A stretch of 64,000 nucleotides of DNA from Oscillibacter sp. PC13 (GCF_900115635.1 NZ_FOXE01000001.1:62001-126000), one strand, 5' to 3'. Positions 7,141 through 13,966 are shown, counted from the stretch's first letter. The notes: generated from the sequence alone by a model not told the origin. Translations and numbers: made by a program.

Positions 7141-7177
7141 ATCACCTCACGCGGCGGAGGTGGTTCTTTTTTTATGT
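7141..7177 (+). terminator. Hairpin terminator between sigma gene and small-RNA array
   Basis: CACCTC (7144-7149) pairs with GAGGTG (7157-7162) around CGCGGCG, followed by TTCTTTTTTT. No plus-strand gene precedes it, so it may insulate the region or be a remnant of a further array unit. Confidence 0.6.
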
Positions 7178-7187
7178 TCACACTTTC

Positions 7188-7290
7188 TTGCATTTTCAAG
7201 GAATTCGTGGTATATAATAATTACTGGAGCACATCGTTGTCGTCTGCGATCCTCTTAAATGGGGTGTGATGGCGGTAGGCTCCTTTTTTC
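7188..7290 (+). ncRNA. Tandem small RNA gene 1 (promoter plus about 67-nt transcript)
   Basis: TTGCAT (7188-7193), a 17-base spacer ending in GG and TATATAAT (7211-7218) form a strong promoter. About ten bases later GGAGC (7226-7230) pairs with GCTCC (7279-7283), followed by TTTTTT. Between the arms is a conserved-looking TCGTTGTC element and an inner hairpin. No reading frame fits. Two similar units follow at intervals of 132 and 129 bases. Confidence 0.7.
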
Positions 7291-7319
7291 ATGTCATGGC
7301 CTACAATTATTTTTGTTAC

Positions 7320-7420
7320 TTGCATTTTATTGTGATTTATGGTATGTCATAATCAGAGAGCCGGTCGCTGTCCAAGACCCCTTCTTTGAAGGGCGAGACG
7401 GTGTGTCGACTCTCTTTTTG
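7320..7420 (+). ncRNA. Tandem small RNA gene 2 (promoter plus about 66-nt transcript)
   Basis: TTGCAT (7320-7325) with 17-base spacing to TATGTCATAAT (7343-7353) leads into AGAGAG (7355-7360), which pairs with CTCTCT (7410-7415), followed by TTTTT. CCCTTC and GAAGGG form the inner hairpin. The 5' side carries GGTCGCTGTC and the 3' side GGTGTGTC, matching unit 3. The outer stem differs in sequence from units 1 and 3 yet keeps pairing. Confidence 0.7.
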
Positions 7421-7448
7421 TGCCACTTTCCTCAAATCGGCAAAACGC

Positions 7449-7550
7449 TTGAATCCATCCAGAAAATGTGGTATATAATAGGCATGGAGCTGGTCGTGTC
7501 CGCCATAGTCTCAGAAATGAGGCTCGGAATCGTGTCAGCTCTTTTCTTTT
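7449..7550 (+). ncRNA. Tandem small RNA gene 3 (promoter plus about 66-nt transcript)
   Basis: TTGAAT (7449-7454), 17 bases and TATATAATA (7472-7480) form the promoter. GAGCTG (7487-7492) pairs with CAGCTC (7536-7541), followed by TTTTCTTTT; CTCA and TGAG close the inner hairpin. The internal strand elements GGTCGTGTCC and ATCGTGTC recall unit 2. Its terminator overlaps the 3' end of the convergent gene at 7535-7801. Confidence 0.7.
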
Positions 7551-7801
7551 GGCATTTTCAGCCGTGCCGCCTTCTTCCGCTCCTCATTCACATACCGCTT
7601 GATAGCCGCGCGGTATTCCTCCCTGGTCTCCCGCGCCAGATCGGCCCCGGCCAGAGTCTCCACCATAGAAAGCCGCAGATCAGCCAGATACCTCCGACGC
7701 TCTCCGCTGGCGATACCGCCGCGGCGGGACAGCTCCCGGTGTTCCTCCGGCGAAAGCGTATTGAATGGGCGTAGATTTTCCTTCGTTCCTCCGTGGTTCA
7801 A
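7535..7801 (-). CDS. Small basic phage-like protein (88 aa, TTG start)
   Basis: The product contains FNTLSPEEHRELSRRGGIAS and then GERRRYLADLRLSM, a glycine-serine turn with basic flanks common in small clostridial phage and island proteins. The rest is helical and rich in Arg, Glu and Lys. The TTG at 7801 overlaps the stop of the frame upstream (TTGA). A GGAGG lies just inside the gene and not before it, so the start is uncertain. It may bind DNA or be terminase-associated, but I cannot show this. Confidence 0.6.
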   Translation of the reverse strand: MNHGGTKENLRPFNTLSPEEHRELSRRGGIASGERRRYLADLRLSMVETLAGADLARETREEYRAAIKRYVNEERKKAARLKMPKEKS

Positions 7802-7980
7802 TCACGGTTCACAACCTCTCTTTTTAGGGCCTCGGAAATCTCCGATTTGGCGATTTCGGGTAAATTTACATTCTGGTCTCCTCCAGGGGATGTCGATTTG
7901 ACCGACCCCCCTTTTCGGCTGTTTTTCCGAATAGGCACGTCGTGTTTTACGACACCCCGGATGAAGCAGTAATGCGGCAA
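7798..7980 (-). CDS. Possible small gene (60 aa, TTG start)
   Basis: The frame is open for 60 codons from a TTG at 7980 and overlaps the start of the next gene by four bases. The C-terminal part (NLPEIAKSEISEALKREVVN) looks like a coding helix, whereas the N-terminal part is less convincing. An AAGGGG/CCCCTT inverted repeat (7980-8006) spans its start region. Tight packing with neighbours on both sides is the main support. Confidence 0.35.
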   Translation of the reverse strand: MPHYCFIRGVVKHDVPIRKNSRKGGSVKSTSPGGDQNVNLPEIAKSEISEALKREVVNRD

Positions 7981-7992
7981 GGGGACGGTAAT

Positions 7993-8142
7993 TTACAGAC
8001 CCCTTGTCCCAGATAGCAACTTGCTCAAAAAAGAGCGGGTTGCATCCGCCGCGCAGTTTCGGACAAAATAGTCCGTCACCAGTAAACGAACGCGGTCATT
8101 TTTGCACGTGTTGGAGTGGGGGTATAACGTTTCGTTAGGCAC
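7993..8142 (-). CDS. Possible small gene (49 aa, GTG start)
   Basis: A GTG at 8142 opens a 49-codon frame containing NDRVRLLVTDYFVRNCAADA and ending TRSFLSKLLSGTRGL. Composition and packing (36 bases after the nuclease gene, 12 bases before the next frame) suggest a real gene, but there is no clear ribosome site. No family is recognised. Confidence 0.35.
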   Translation of the reverse strand: MPNETLYPHSNTCKNDRVRLLVTDYFVRNCAADATRSFLSKLLSGTRGL

Positions 8143-8178
8143 CTGCAGTGATGGGACGGAATCAGATTACGACCCTTT

Positions 8179-8520
8179 TCATCGGTGATGTGAGCCTAAC
8201 TCACCCCACTGGTACATCTTCATCCAGTCCCGCAAATCCATCACAACTAACCACGGGCAGCGGTTCTTCCTCCAGAATACTGCCGGGAGGCCATCGTGGA
8301 ATTTATCAGCATCGCGGCGGGCCTGTTCCAACCACCCATAAAGGCTTTGCTGCTGCGCCCTCTTACACTCGATATGTATTCCGGGGAGGCCGGTCAAGTC
8401 CGGCGTGGCCCCATAGCTTACAGCCTGCCCCGGTTCAACCGGGTATCCGTAGCCCTGGAGAATACGGGACAGCTCCAGCTCTCCGGCGCGGCCTTTTCTC
8501 TGTGATCTTTTACCGCTCAT
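8179..8520 (-). CDS. PD-(D/E)XK endonuclease (Holliday-junction resolvase-like)
   Basis: The 113-residue protein shows the archetypal nuclease core: GRAGELELSRIL near the N-terminus, then GATPDLTG and IHIECKR, giving the D and E-x-K catalytic set. Small proteins of this type are VRR-NUC or resolvase-like enzymes that cut branched DNA in phages and islands. The ATG at 8520 lies inside the end of the upstream gene (11-base overlap). Its position next to the candidate origin and primase fits a role in element replication or resolution. Confidence 0.75.
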   Translation of the reverse strand: MSGKRSQRKGRAGELELSRILQGYGYPVEPGQAVSYGATPDLTGLPGIHIECKRAQQQSLYGWLEQARRDADKFHDGLPAVFWRKNRCPWLVVMDLRDWMKMYQWGELGSHHR

Positions 8521-8701
8521 ACAAGGCATCCGCCACACTCTCGATGTCACCCGTATTCATTGAGATAGATTGAACGGAGCAACAATTCCCACTCCACCAC
8601 GCACAATTAGCACCACGGCATTCAGGGTATTCGTAGTTCGCCATCATAAGCAAAGGGCAATCCGCCCCGGTTCCATATCTTGAATGTTGTTTGTTCTCCA
8701 T
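8510..8701 (-). CDS. Small cysteine-rich protein (63 aa)
   Basis: The protein contains YPECRGANCAWWSGNCC, with cysteines spaced to bind a metal, and starts at an ATG preceded by GAAAGGAAAAAC. It overlaps the nuclease gene by 11 bases. Proteins with the CRGxxCAWW pattern occur in clostridial mobile elements without known function. Confidence 0.65.
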   Translation of the reverse strand: MENKQHSRYGTGADCPLLMMANYEYPECRGANCAWWSGNCCSVQSISMNTGDIESVADALYER

Positions 8702-8756
8702 GTTTTTCCTTTCTGCGGTACATGATTTTCGCCGTTGTTTTGCTTGAGCATAATTT

Positions 8757-8860
8757 CATGTACTTCATGTACTTTGGTACGCTTCGGATACGAAGTACAT
8801 AAAGTACATAAAAACATATCCTAACAAAAACCATGTACCGCTTCATTATTTTTGTGTACC
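8757..8860. repeat. GTAC iteron cluster, candidate replication origin
   Basis: Two tandem 9-mers CATGTACTT (8757-8774) face two tandem copies of AAGTACATA (8793-8810), giving a near-perfect 17-bp dyad around an 18-base loop. Further copies are ggtacatg (8717-8724), catgtacc (8832-8839) and gtgtacc (8854-8860). The cluster lies directly downstream of the primase-helicase gene, a common place for the origin in phage satellites. Alternatively it is an operator for the downstream genes. Confidence 0.5.
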
Positions 8861-8862
8861 GC

Positions 8863-10779
8863 TCAAATCATTGATTGCTCTGCAACGGTGGTATCAATTC
8901 GCTGCACCATGAATCCATTTCCCTTTGAGCCGTTCTTCTTTACCTGTATCCCGGTCTTTAAGAAATACCCATCATCGGAAAGCCTTTCCTTCACAGAATC
9001 AAGCGCCCGTTTCGGCTGCAATCCTCCAAAAATCAAATCACCATGATCTTTCTTGAATTCATCGTAAGAATACCGCGATGCAACGAATTGATTTGCGGAC
9101 TGCTCCAGAGCAACCACCAAAGCATTGTTGACGGTCTCCTGCTCCTCTGTTTTCTGCATGATCTCCCAGGGTGTTGACTTCCGCCGCGCTGCTGCTTCAA
9201 GCGTCTGCCTTGTAATATCGGAAAAACCGGCCCACTCTACGCCACCGTCAACAATTCGATAGCGGATAGATTGACCGTAGGCCGCATAGTTGGTTTTCGT
9301 ATGTACCATGATTCTACAGTCTTCATCCATTTCATCGAAAATAACACGGACAGCGGAACGAGCTGCATTTATAAAATCACTTGATCCTGTGGCTGCATTG
9401 TTGACATTTTCTCCCTGTGCACGCTTGTTCACATGAGAAATCAAAATCATTGCGCAATCACATGTTTTTGCCAAATTTGCCAGCTTCTGGAACACCGGGC
9501 GAATAGCATTTACACGGTTAATGTCAATGTTTTCTCCAAGAAATCCATGCCACGGGTCAACGATTACGAGTGCAGGCTTGCAGCTTTTCACGGTGCTCTC
9601 AAATTCAGAATACCCATCAGAAAAATTCATGCCGATGGAATCAGAGCGGTCAATAATAAAAACCCTATTCAAATCTGCGCCGGATAGCTTCAGACGCCGT
9701 TTTAGCTGCTCTCCGCTATCCTCTGCTGAAATAATCAGAACGTTTTCACTTTTGCCGCCAAATTCATCCCCTGGAAGCCGTCTGCCTGTGCTAACATCGG
9801 CGGCAATTTTGCAGCAAAGCACGGTTTTCCCGGTTCCGCCGTCTGCCATCATAACAGAGTAATCACCGATAGGAAGATACGGATACCATAGAAAACTTGT
9901 GTTGTCTTCTCCGAAATCCGCCGCCGCTTTCACTGTTCTTCCAGCCGCCAAATCTTCCACTGGCTCCCATTCCGGCGTTTCCTGTGCGAGTTTGAGGATT
10001 GCCATCAATCCGGCTTCATCGCCCATAGCCTCAATCAAATCTGTGGTATCACCCTTTTCCGGGATTTCTTTCCACGCATTTGATAAATCAAGCACTTTGA
10101 CGGCGGATGCAATGGGTTTTAGTGTGGCGGCCATCCTCTGGGCGTATTTCTTGCCGGGTGTGTCATGATCTTCAATGATGTATACGCTCTTTCCCTCGAA
10201 CGCTGGCATATATTCTTGATACCATTTACTGTTACTTCCGTTAGGAAGGCTAACAGCAGACTTTCCAAGCCGCCGCCATGTATCAACGTCCTTTTCTCCT
10301 TCAGTCAAAAAAATGTGTGAAGCCAAATTATCAGAAGACGGATACAGCGGTGGTATGCCTTCGCCACGTCCCTTTAACCATTTTCCGTTTTCCAAGTGAT
10401 ACCATTCGCCGTATTTTGACTTGTCAGCGCGGCGGTACATGCATTTTTTAATCGTTCCGCCTGGGTAGATATGCTCCCGCTCTAATTTCCCGTAATCATT
10501 CTTTCGACTTGGCGGCTGCTGCACGTTAAATTCTCTCCCTATCCATTCCGCCGCATCGCTTTTTGATATACCGAGATACTGCGACACAAGGTCAAGCTGA
10601 TCTCCGCTTGCTCCGTCACGAAAACACTTAAAGCCATCAGGATAAATTTGCAAGCTGGGGTTTGCATCGCCAGGAGAGTGAAAGCACCTTGTTTTCCCGC
10701 TCCTGTCAACTTCCATTCCGAGACGGCGGGCAACTTCGCGGCAATCTATTCTTTTAAATTCTTTGAAGTCGATTGACAC
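8863..10779 (-). CDS. Primase-helicase (CHC2-like, Toprim, RepA/AAA_25)
   Basis: The 638-residue protein combines three parts. Residues 1-80 resemble a CHC2 zinc finger (RCFHSPGDANPSLQI, then KCFRDGASGD), but the spacing and last cysteine of the canonical motif are missing. A Toprim domain follows (FLTEGEKDVD at 157-166, IIEDHD at 201-206). Then comes a RecA-like RepA helicase with Walker A ADGGTGKTV (312-320), Walker B LVIVDPW (404-410) and SHVNKRAQG. It should initiate replication of the excised element at the nearby repeats. The operon reads from the promoter near 11550. Confidence 0.9.
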   Translation of the reverse strand: MSIDFKEFKRIDCREVARRLGMEVDRSGKTRCFHSPGDANPSLQIYPDGFKCFRDGASGDQLDLVSQYLGISKSDAAEWIGREFNVQQPPSRKNDYGKLEREHIYPGGTIKKCMYRRADKSKYGEWYHLENGKWLKGRGEGIPPLYPSSDNLASHIFLTEGEKDVDTWRRLGKSAVSLPNGSNSKWYQEYMPAFEGKSVYIIEDHDTPGKKYAQRMAATLKPIASAVKVLDLSNAWKEIPEKGDTTDLIEAMGDEAGLMAILKLAQETPEWEPVEDLAAGRTVKAAADFGEDNTSFLWYPYLPIGDYSVMMADGGTGKTVLCCKIAADVSTGRRLPGDEFGGKSENVLIISAEDSGEQLKRRLKLSGADLNRVFIIDRSDSIGMNFSDGYSEFESTVKSCKPALVIVDPWHGFLGENIDINRVNAIRPVFQKLANLAKTCDCAMILISHVNKRAQGENVNNAATGSSDFINAARSAVRVIFDEMDEDCRIMVHTKTNYAAYGQSIRYRIVDGGVEWAGFSDITRQTLEAAARRKSTPWEIMQKTEEQETVNNALVVALEQSANQFVASRYSYDEFKKDHGDLIFGGLQPKRALDSVKERLSDDGYFLKTGIQVKKNGSKGNGFMVQRIDTTVAEQSMI

Positions 10780-10783
10780 AAAA

Positions 10784-11158
10784 TCACCCTTTCGCTTTTT
10801 CTATGGCCTCCGCCGCGCGCTCGATTTCCTTCGCCCTGTGCTTCATGCTGCGGATAAACTGCACCTTTTCAGCATCATCACCTGGCAAATAATAACCCGT
10901 TGAATTATCAGCCAGGATGGGCACTCCGGCCAACCGCTCCGCCGCGATCATGGCGCGCACTGCACGCCCGTCAAGTTTGGTCATGGCGGTAAGGTGTCGG
11001 AGGGGAATCGCGTTTTCCCTGCCGTGAGATAGAAGCCTTGAAATGGGGCCTGTGCCCGTTGTATAATCGTCCTGGGGAATTTTGCACCCTGCATTGTTCT
11101 CCGCCGCCTGTCCTGCTGTGCCACCAGCAGGGCGGGCATTTTCTTTTCTATCATTCAT
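10784..11158 (-). CDS. Winged-helix-like element protein (124 aa)
   Basis: The N-terminal 40 residues are low-complexity; the core (GPISRLLSHGRENAIPLRHL, then AMTKLDGRAVRAMIAAERLA) and VPILADNSTGYYLP resemble a winged helix. Similar small proteins sit upstream of primases in clostridial prophages and islands, so it is probably a replication or control protein, though none is characterised to my knowledge. The ATG at 11158 overlaps the excisionase stop by eight bases and has GGGGGTG upstream. Confidence 0.65.
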   Translation of the reverse strand: MNDRKENARPAGGTAGQAAENNAGCKIPQDDYTTGTGPISRLLSHGRENAIPLRHLTAMTKLDGRAVRAMIAAERLAGVPILADNSTGYYLPGDDAEKVQFIRSMKHRAKEIERAAEAIEKAKG

Positions 11159-11348
11159 TGTCAATCACCCCCGCTTGCTTGTTCACCCAGTGTTCAGCCG
11201 CCTTTACAGGAATCCTTGTGCAGCCTCCAATTCTCAGAGCCGGAAATCCGGGAATTTTCATCCATTTGTAAACCGTAGGTCGAGAGACATTCATTGCCTT
11301 TGCAAATCCTGTAACCGTAAATGCCAACTTTTCCAAATTGTCACCCAT
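11151..11348 (-). CDS. Excisionase/AlpA-like helix-turn-helix protein
   Basis: This 65-residue MerR-like HTH protein carries AFTVTGFAKAMNVSRPTVYK and then WMKIPGFPALRIGGCTRIP and HWVNKQ. It matches excisionases and AlpA-type activators that bend attachment DNA and bias the integrase towards excision. The ATG at 11348 follows GGCGGAGAAAGAAA. It overlaps both neighbours by eight bases, so it is part of a coupled early operon facing the repressor. Confidence 0.82.
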   Translation of the reverse strand: MGDNLEKLAFTVTGFAKAMNVSRPTVYKWMKIPGFPALRIGGCTRIPVKAAEHWVNKQAGVIDNE

Positions 11349-11499
11349 TTTCTTTCTCCGCCGCCTTTCTCGCAAGCGCTTTTCGCTCCCAATAGCGGCG
11401 GTTGTTTGCGGCGACCTTGTCTCTGTTTTTCGCCCGCCACTCTCGCTGATACTCCCGCCGCATTTTTACGGCTTCCTCATGCAGTTCTTTCTCGCTCAT
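11341..11499 (-). CDS. Small basic protein, first gene of the early operon (52 aa)
   Basis: The product begins MSEKELHEEAVKMRREYQRE and continues WRAKNRDKVAANNRRYWER, an Arg/Lys/Glu-rich helix. Proteins with the EYQRxWRAKN pattern are frequent in clostridial phages and may bind nucleic acid. AAAGGAG precedes its ATG at 11499, and its stop overlaps the excisionase start by eight bases. It is the first gene read from the leftward early promoter. Confidence 0.7.
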   Translation of the reverse strand: MSEKELHEEAVKMRREYQREWRAKNRDKVAANNRRYWERKALARKAAEKENG

Positions 11500-11517
11500 A
11501 TTTCATTCTCCTTTCTC

Positions 11518-11546
11518 TTGACAGTCTCGCTTTGTTAGATTACAAT
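11518..11546 (+). promoter_or_regulatory. Repressor promoter (rightward)
   Basis: TTGACA (11518-11523) and TACAAT (11541-11546) are separated by 17 bases and point to the CI-like repressor at 11639. Confidence 0.8.
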
Positions 11547-11549
11547 CAG

Positions 11550-11618
11550 ATTATAGCAAACAAAAAGAGAAAAATCCACAGATAGAGAAAACTATCTGCT
11601 TATGTTTACAAATGCAGA
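11550..11618 (-). promoter_or_regulatory. Early leftward promoter with operator dyads
   Basis: A minus-strand TATAAT (11550-11555) with a weak TGGATT (11573-11578) faces the early operon, so the two -10 boxes of the switch lie four bases apart. A perfect dyad CAGATAG-n6-CTATCTG (11579-11598) and a second TCTGC-n14-GCAGA (11595-11618) overlap the -35 side and are likely repressor operators. Confidence 0.65.
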
Positions 11619-11638
11619 TTATTTTGGAGGGAATGGAT

Positions 11639-12346
11639 ATGAGCAGAGCAAAAAAAGAAGAAGCGCCACGATTCCCGGAGTTCCGGGCGGCGTTTCTCGA
11701 TCTGATGGGCGATATGACGTTGCAAGAATTTGCTGATAAGCTGGGAATGTCCAGGGCAACCGTTGGATTTTATGCAGCAGGAAAGAGAATCCCGGATGCG
11801 CTAGGCGTAAAAACAATTGCAGAGAAATGCAGCGTTTCAGCTGATTGGCTGCTTGGCCTATCAGAGTATAAAGACTCTAAAGTTAATGGAATCACAGCAT
11901 CCGATCTCTGTATGAGCGAAGATGCTGCAAAAATGCAATCTGAATTATGGGGACGATTAAAAGAAAACGCCAATTGCCTTCGAAATGGGCAAATACGAAA
12001 CGGCGGATTATGGCAGTTTTATATTCCAATATGGAATGATTTCCTTTCCTCAAGATTTTTCTTCGAGTTTTTAAGGTCAATAGGAAACTATATAAGTATG
12101 AATATCAGAGACTCGTTTATTGAAAAAGCACCTTTGCCAATCAATTATGAAAAAATCGGAATTTCGCATCGGATTAAAATTGAAACAGAGGATGAACGTC
12201 AAAAATACTTGAAAAACCGCCGTCCCATTTCAGAAAGTTATAGTGCATGGGAAATTGAAAAAAGCGTTATGAGATGGGTTGAATCATGCGCAAATAAAAT
12301 CACTGAAGAAAAAATAGAAGAATACTTTGAAAAGATAAAAAGTTAA
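11639..12346 (+). CDS. CI-like XRE repressor
   Basis: The 235-residue protein has an N-terminal XRE HTH (MTLQEFADKLGMSRATVGFY, then AAGKRIPDALGVKTIAEKC and VSADWLLGLS) at about residues 22-80, followed by a helical C-terminal domain of unknown type. It is not the LexA-like self-cleaving kind: I see no Ala-Gly cleavage site or Ser/Lys dyad. Induction may thus need an antirepressor, as in phage satellites; this is inference. The ATG at 11639 was chosen because TTGGAGGG lies eight bases upstream. Confidence 0.82.
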   Translation: MSRAKKEEAPRFPEFRAAFLDLMGDMTLQEFADKLGMSRATVGFYAAGKRIPDALGVKTIAEKCSVSADWLLGLSEYKDSKVNGITASDLCMSEDAAKMQSELWGRLKENANCLRNGQIRNGGLWQFYIPIWNDFLSSRFFFEFLRSIGNYISMNIRDSFIEKAPLPINYEKIGISHRIKIETEDERQKYLKNRRPISESYSAWEIEKSVMRWVESCANKITEEKIEEYFEKIKS

Positions 12347-12452
12347 AAAACCGCCCTCTGGTGCTGGAACACCAAAGAGCGGTATAAGGGGCAGTAAACT
12401 TGAACGGCCTACTGCTCCTCCATAATACACAAAATTAGGAGGAAAATCAACT

Positions 12453-13703
12453 ATGGCACGAACAAAGAATAGCCGTGCAGCGGCTGGAGCCGGGAGCATC
12501 CGGCAGAGGTCAGACGGCACATGGGAAGCCCGCTTTGTTGTGGGCCACGATCCAGGAACAGGAAAACCTATCAGAAAATCAGTCTACGCCAAAACGCAAA
12601 AGGAAGTCCGGCAAAAGCTGGCCCAGGCCGTTGCCGCCGTTGATAACAAGGCATATATTGAGCCTTGCAAAATGACGCTGGGTGAATGGCTGGACATCTG
12701 GGCAGTCACCTATCTGGAGGGCGTAAAGCCTCGCACGGTCAAAATTTATAAGGACGATATACGCCTACACATCAAGCCTTATCTTGCTGCTGTGAAGCTG
12801 GACGAACTGGACACGCACACCGTACAGAAATATTTCAATACCCTGTTGAAAAGCGGGAAGAAGGTTCCGAAGAAAGACAAAGACGGGAACACCGTAAAAA
12901 AGGACGGAAAGACAGTTTATGAGGGCGCTCCGCTCTCTGCAAAAACGGTGAAGAATGTCCACGGCGTTCTGCATGGCGCTCTCCGGCAAGCTGTCATAAA
13001 TCGTTATATCCCTCTCAATCCCGCTGACGGCGATTTCTGCAAGCTGCCAAAGGCGAAAAAGCAGGAAATCAAGCCATTGGATGAAACGCAGATTGCAGAA
13101 TTTCTAAAGGCTATCCGTGGCAATGATTACGAGGATATTTTCATCGTAACACTATTCACGGGAATGCGTGAAGGTGAAGTAATGGGTCTCACATGGGATT
13201 GCGTGGACTTTGAAAACGGCATCCTAACCGTCAATAAGCAAATGCAGCTTCACCAGGAAAGCGGCATGGTGGCATATCAGCTTGTTCCAACCAAAAACAG
13301 CAAAGCCCGCACGATTACCGCCGCCCCCTTCGTCATGGCGCAGTTGAAGCAGCACAAAGTCACACAGGCAAAGCAACGGCTCCTTGCTGGCAAGTTATGG
13401 CATCGTAGCGACCTTGTATTTACGGACGCACTTGGGAACCACCTGACAAAGCCGACACTGTACAGAGCCTTTAAAAAGGCCGCTGCGACCATTGGACGGC
13501 CTGACGCACGGTTCCACGATCTCCGGCACAGTTACGCCGTGGCCGCTATCCGCTCCGGGGACGATATTAAGACCGTGCAAGGCAATCTTGGACACGCCAC
13601 AGCCGCCTTTACTCTTGACGTTTACGGACACGTTACCGACCAAATGAAGCAGGCCAGCGCCAACCGCATGGAGGCATTTATCAAGAGCGTTTCCGGCTCC
13701 TGA
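12453..13703 (+). CDS. int: Tyrosine site-specific integrase
   Basis: This 416-residue recombinase integrates and excises the element at tRNA-Cys. Residues 14-55 form an arm-binding domain (GSIRQRSDGTWEARFVV), residues 72-190 the core-binding SAM-like domain and residues 205-405 the catalytic domain. Catalytic residues visible are R239 (TGMREGE), a lysine near 281-284, H355 and R358 (FHDLRHS), H381 (LGHATAAF) and nucleophile Y391 (VYGH). AAATTAGGAGGAAAATCAACT precedes the ATG. It reads towards the intact tRNA, as is usual for tRNA-targeting elements. Confidence 0.95.
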   Translation: MARTKNSRAAAGAGSIRQRSDGTWEARFVVGHDPGTGKPIRKSVYAKTQKEVRQKLAQAVAAVDNKAYIEPCKMTLGEWLDIWAVTYLEGVKPRTVKIYKDDIRLHIKPYLAAVKLDELDTHTVQKYFNTLLKSGKKVPKKDKDGNTVKKDGKTVYEGAPLSAKTVKNVHGVLHGALRQAVINRYIPLNPADGDFCKLPKAKKQEIKPLDETQIAEFLKAIRGNDYEDIFIVTLFTGMREGEVMGLTWDCVDFENGILTVNKQMQLHQESGMVAYQLVPTKNSKARTITAAPFVMAQLKQHKVTQAKQRLLAGKLWHRSDLVFTDALGNHLTKPTLYRAFKKAAATIGRPDARFHDLRHSYAVAAIRSGDDIKTVQGNLGHATAAFTLDVYGHVTDQMKQASANRMEAFIKSVSGS

Positions 13704-13719
13704 AATGGGGTATAAAATC

Positions 13720-13748
13720 CTGTAAGGGGTAAACGAAGGGGTAAACGG
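13720..13748 (+). repeat. Integrase arm-type repeats, right end
   Basis: CTGTAAGGGGTAAA at 13720-13733 is identical to 1912-1925 and is likewise followed by a second GGGGTAAA. It lies between the integrase stop and the tRNA-Cys attachment site. Confidence 0.6.
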
Positions 13749-13760
13749 CTCAAAACAGGC

Positions 13761-13800
13761 AAAAGAAAAGCCCTGTAACCATTGCAGTTACAGGGTTTCT
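13761..13800. terminator. Element-borne terminator for int and tRNA-Cys
   Basis: CCCTGTAAC (13771-13779) pairs with GTTACAGGG (13787-13795). T-rich tracts follow on both strands, so it can end int rightwards and tRNA-Cys leftwards. It takes the place of the native tRNA terminator that is now 12 kb away at 1748-1786. Confidence 0.75.
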
Positions 13801-13803
13801 TTC

Positions 13804-13878
13804 TGGAGGTGACACCCGGATTTGAACCGGGGAATCAGGGTTTTGCAGACCCTTGCCTTACCACTTGGCTATGTCACC
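13804..13878 (-). tRNA. tRNA-Cys (GCA)
   Basis: Acceptor GGTGACA/TGTCACC, anticodon loop CTGCAAA and T-loop GGTTCGAATCC are present, with discriminator T and encoded CCA. The last 23 bases form the attachment site of the element; the reconstituted gene is intact. Confidence 0.96.
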
Positions 13879-13934
13879 AAATATATACTATTATATGCAG
13901 CCTTCTCAAAAAGACTCCACCAAATTTTGAGCTG

Positions 13935-13962
13935 TGATGCCCACACTCTCGTGTGGGCATCA
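13935..13962. repeat. Perfect 12-bp hairpin between tRNA-Gly and tRNA-Cys
   Basis: TGATGCCCACAC pairs with GTGTGGGCATCA around a TCTC loop. No T-run follows on either strand, so a processing signal in the tRNA precursor is as likely as a terminator. Confidence 0.5.
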
Positions 13963-13966
13963 GGCT

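Larger units (their letters stand above)
1787..13826. mobile_element. 12-kb integrative, satellite-like element in tRNA-Cys
   Basis: The element is bounded by the duplicated tRNA-Cys 3' end. It has a tyrosine integrase next to the intact tRNA, a repressor facing a leftward early operon with an excisionase-like protein, a primase-helicase, a candidate iteron origin, a nuclease, many overlapping small genes, a phage-type sigma factor, small RNAs and two toxin-antitoxin-like modules. No structural, large-terminase, lysis or mating genes were recognised. The layout resembles phage-inducible islands, but dependence on a helper phage is inference. Confidence 0.85.

Noticed and set aside
13879..13966. 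Sixth tRNA between tRNA-Gly and tRNA-Cys
   Set aside because: The interval holds only a 12-bp hairpin and has no tRNA arms or anticodon loop.
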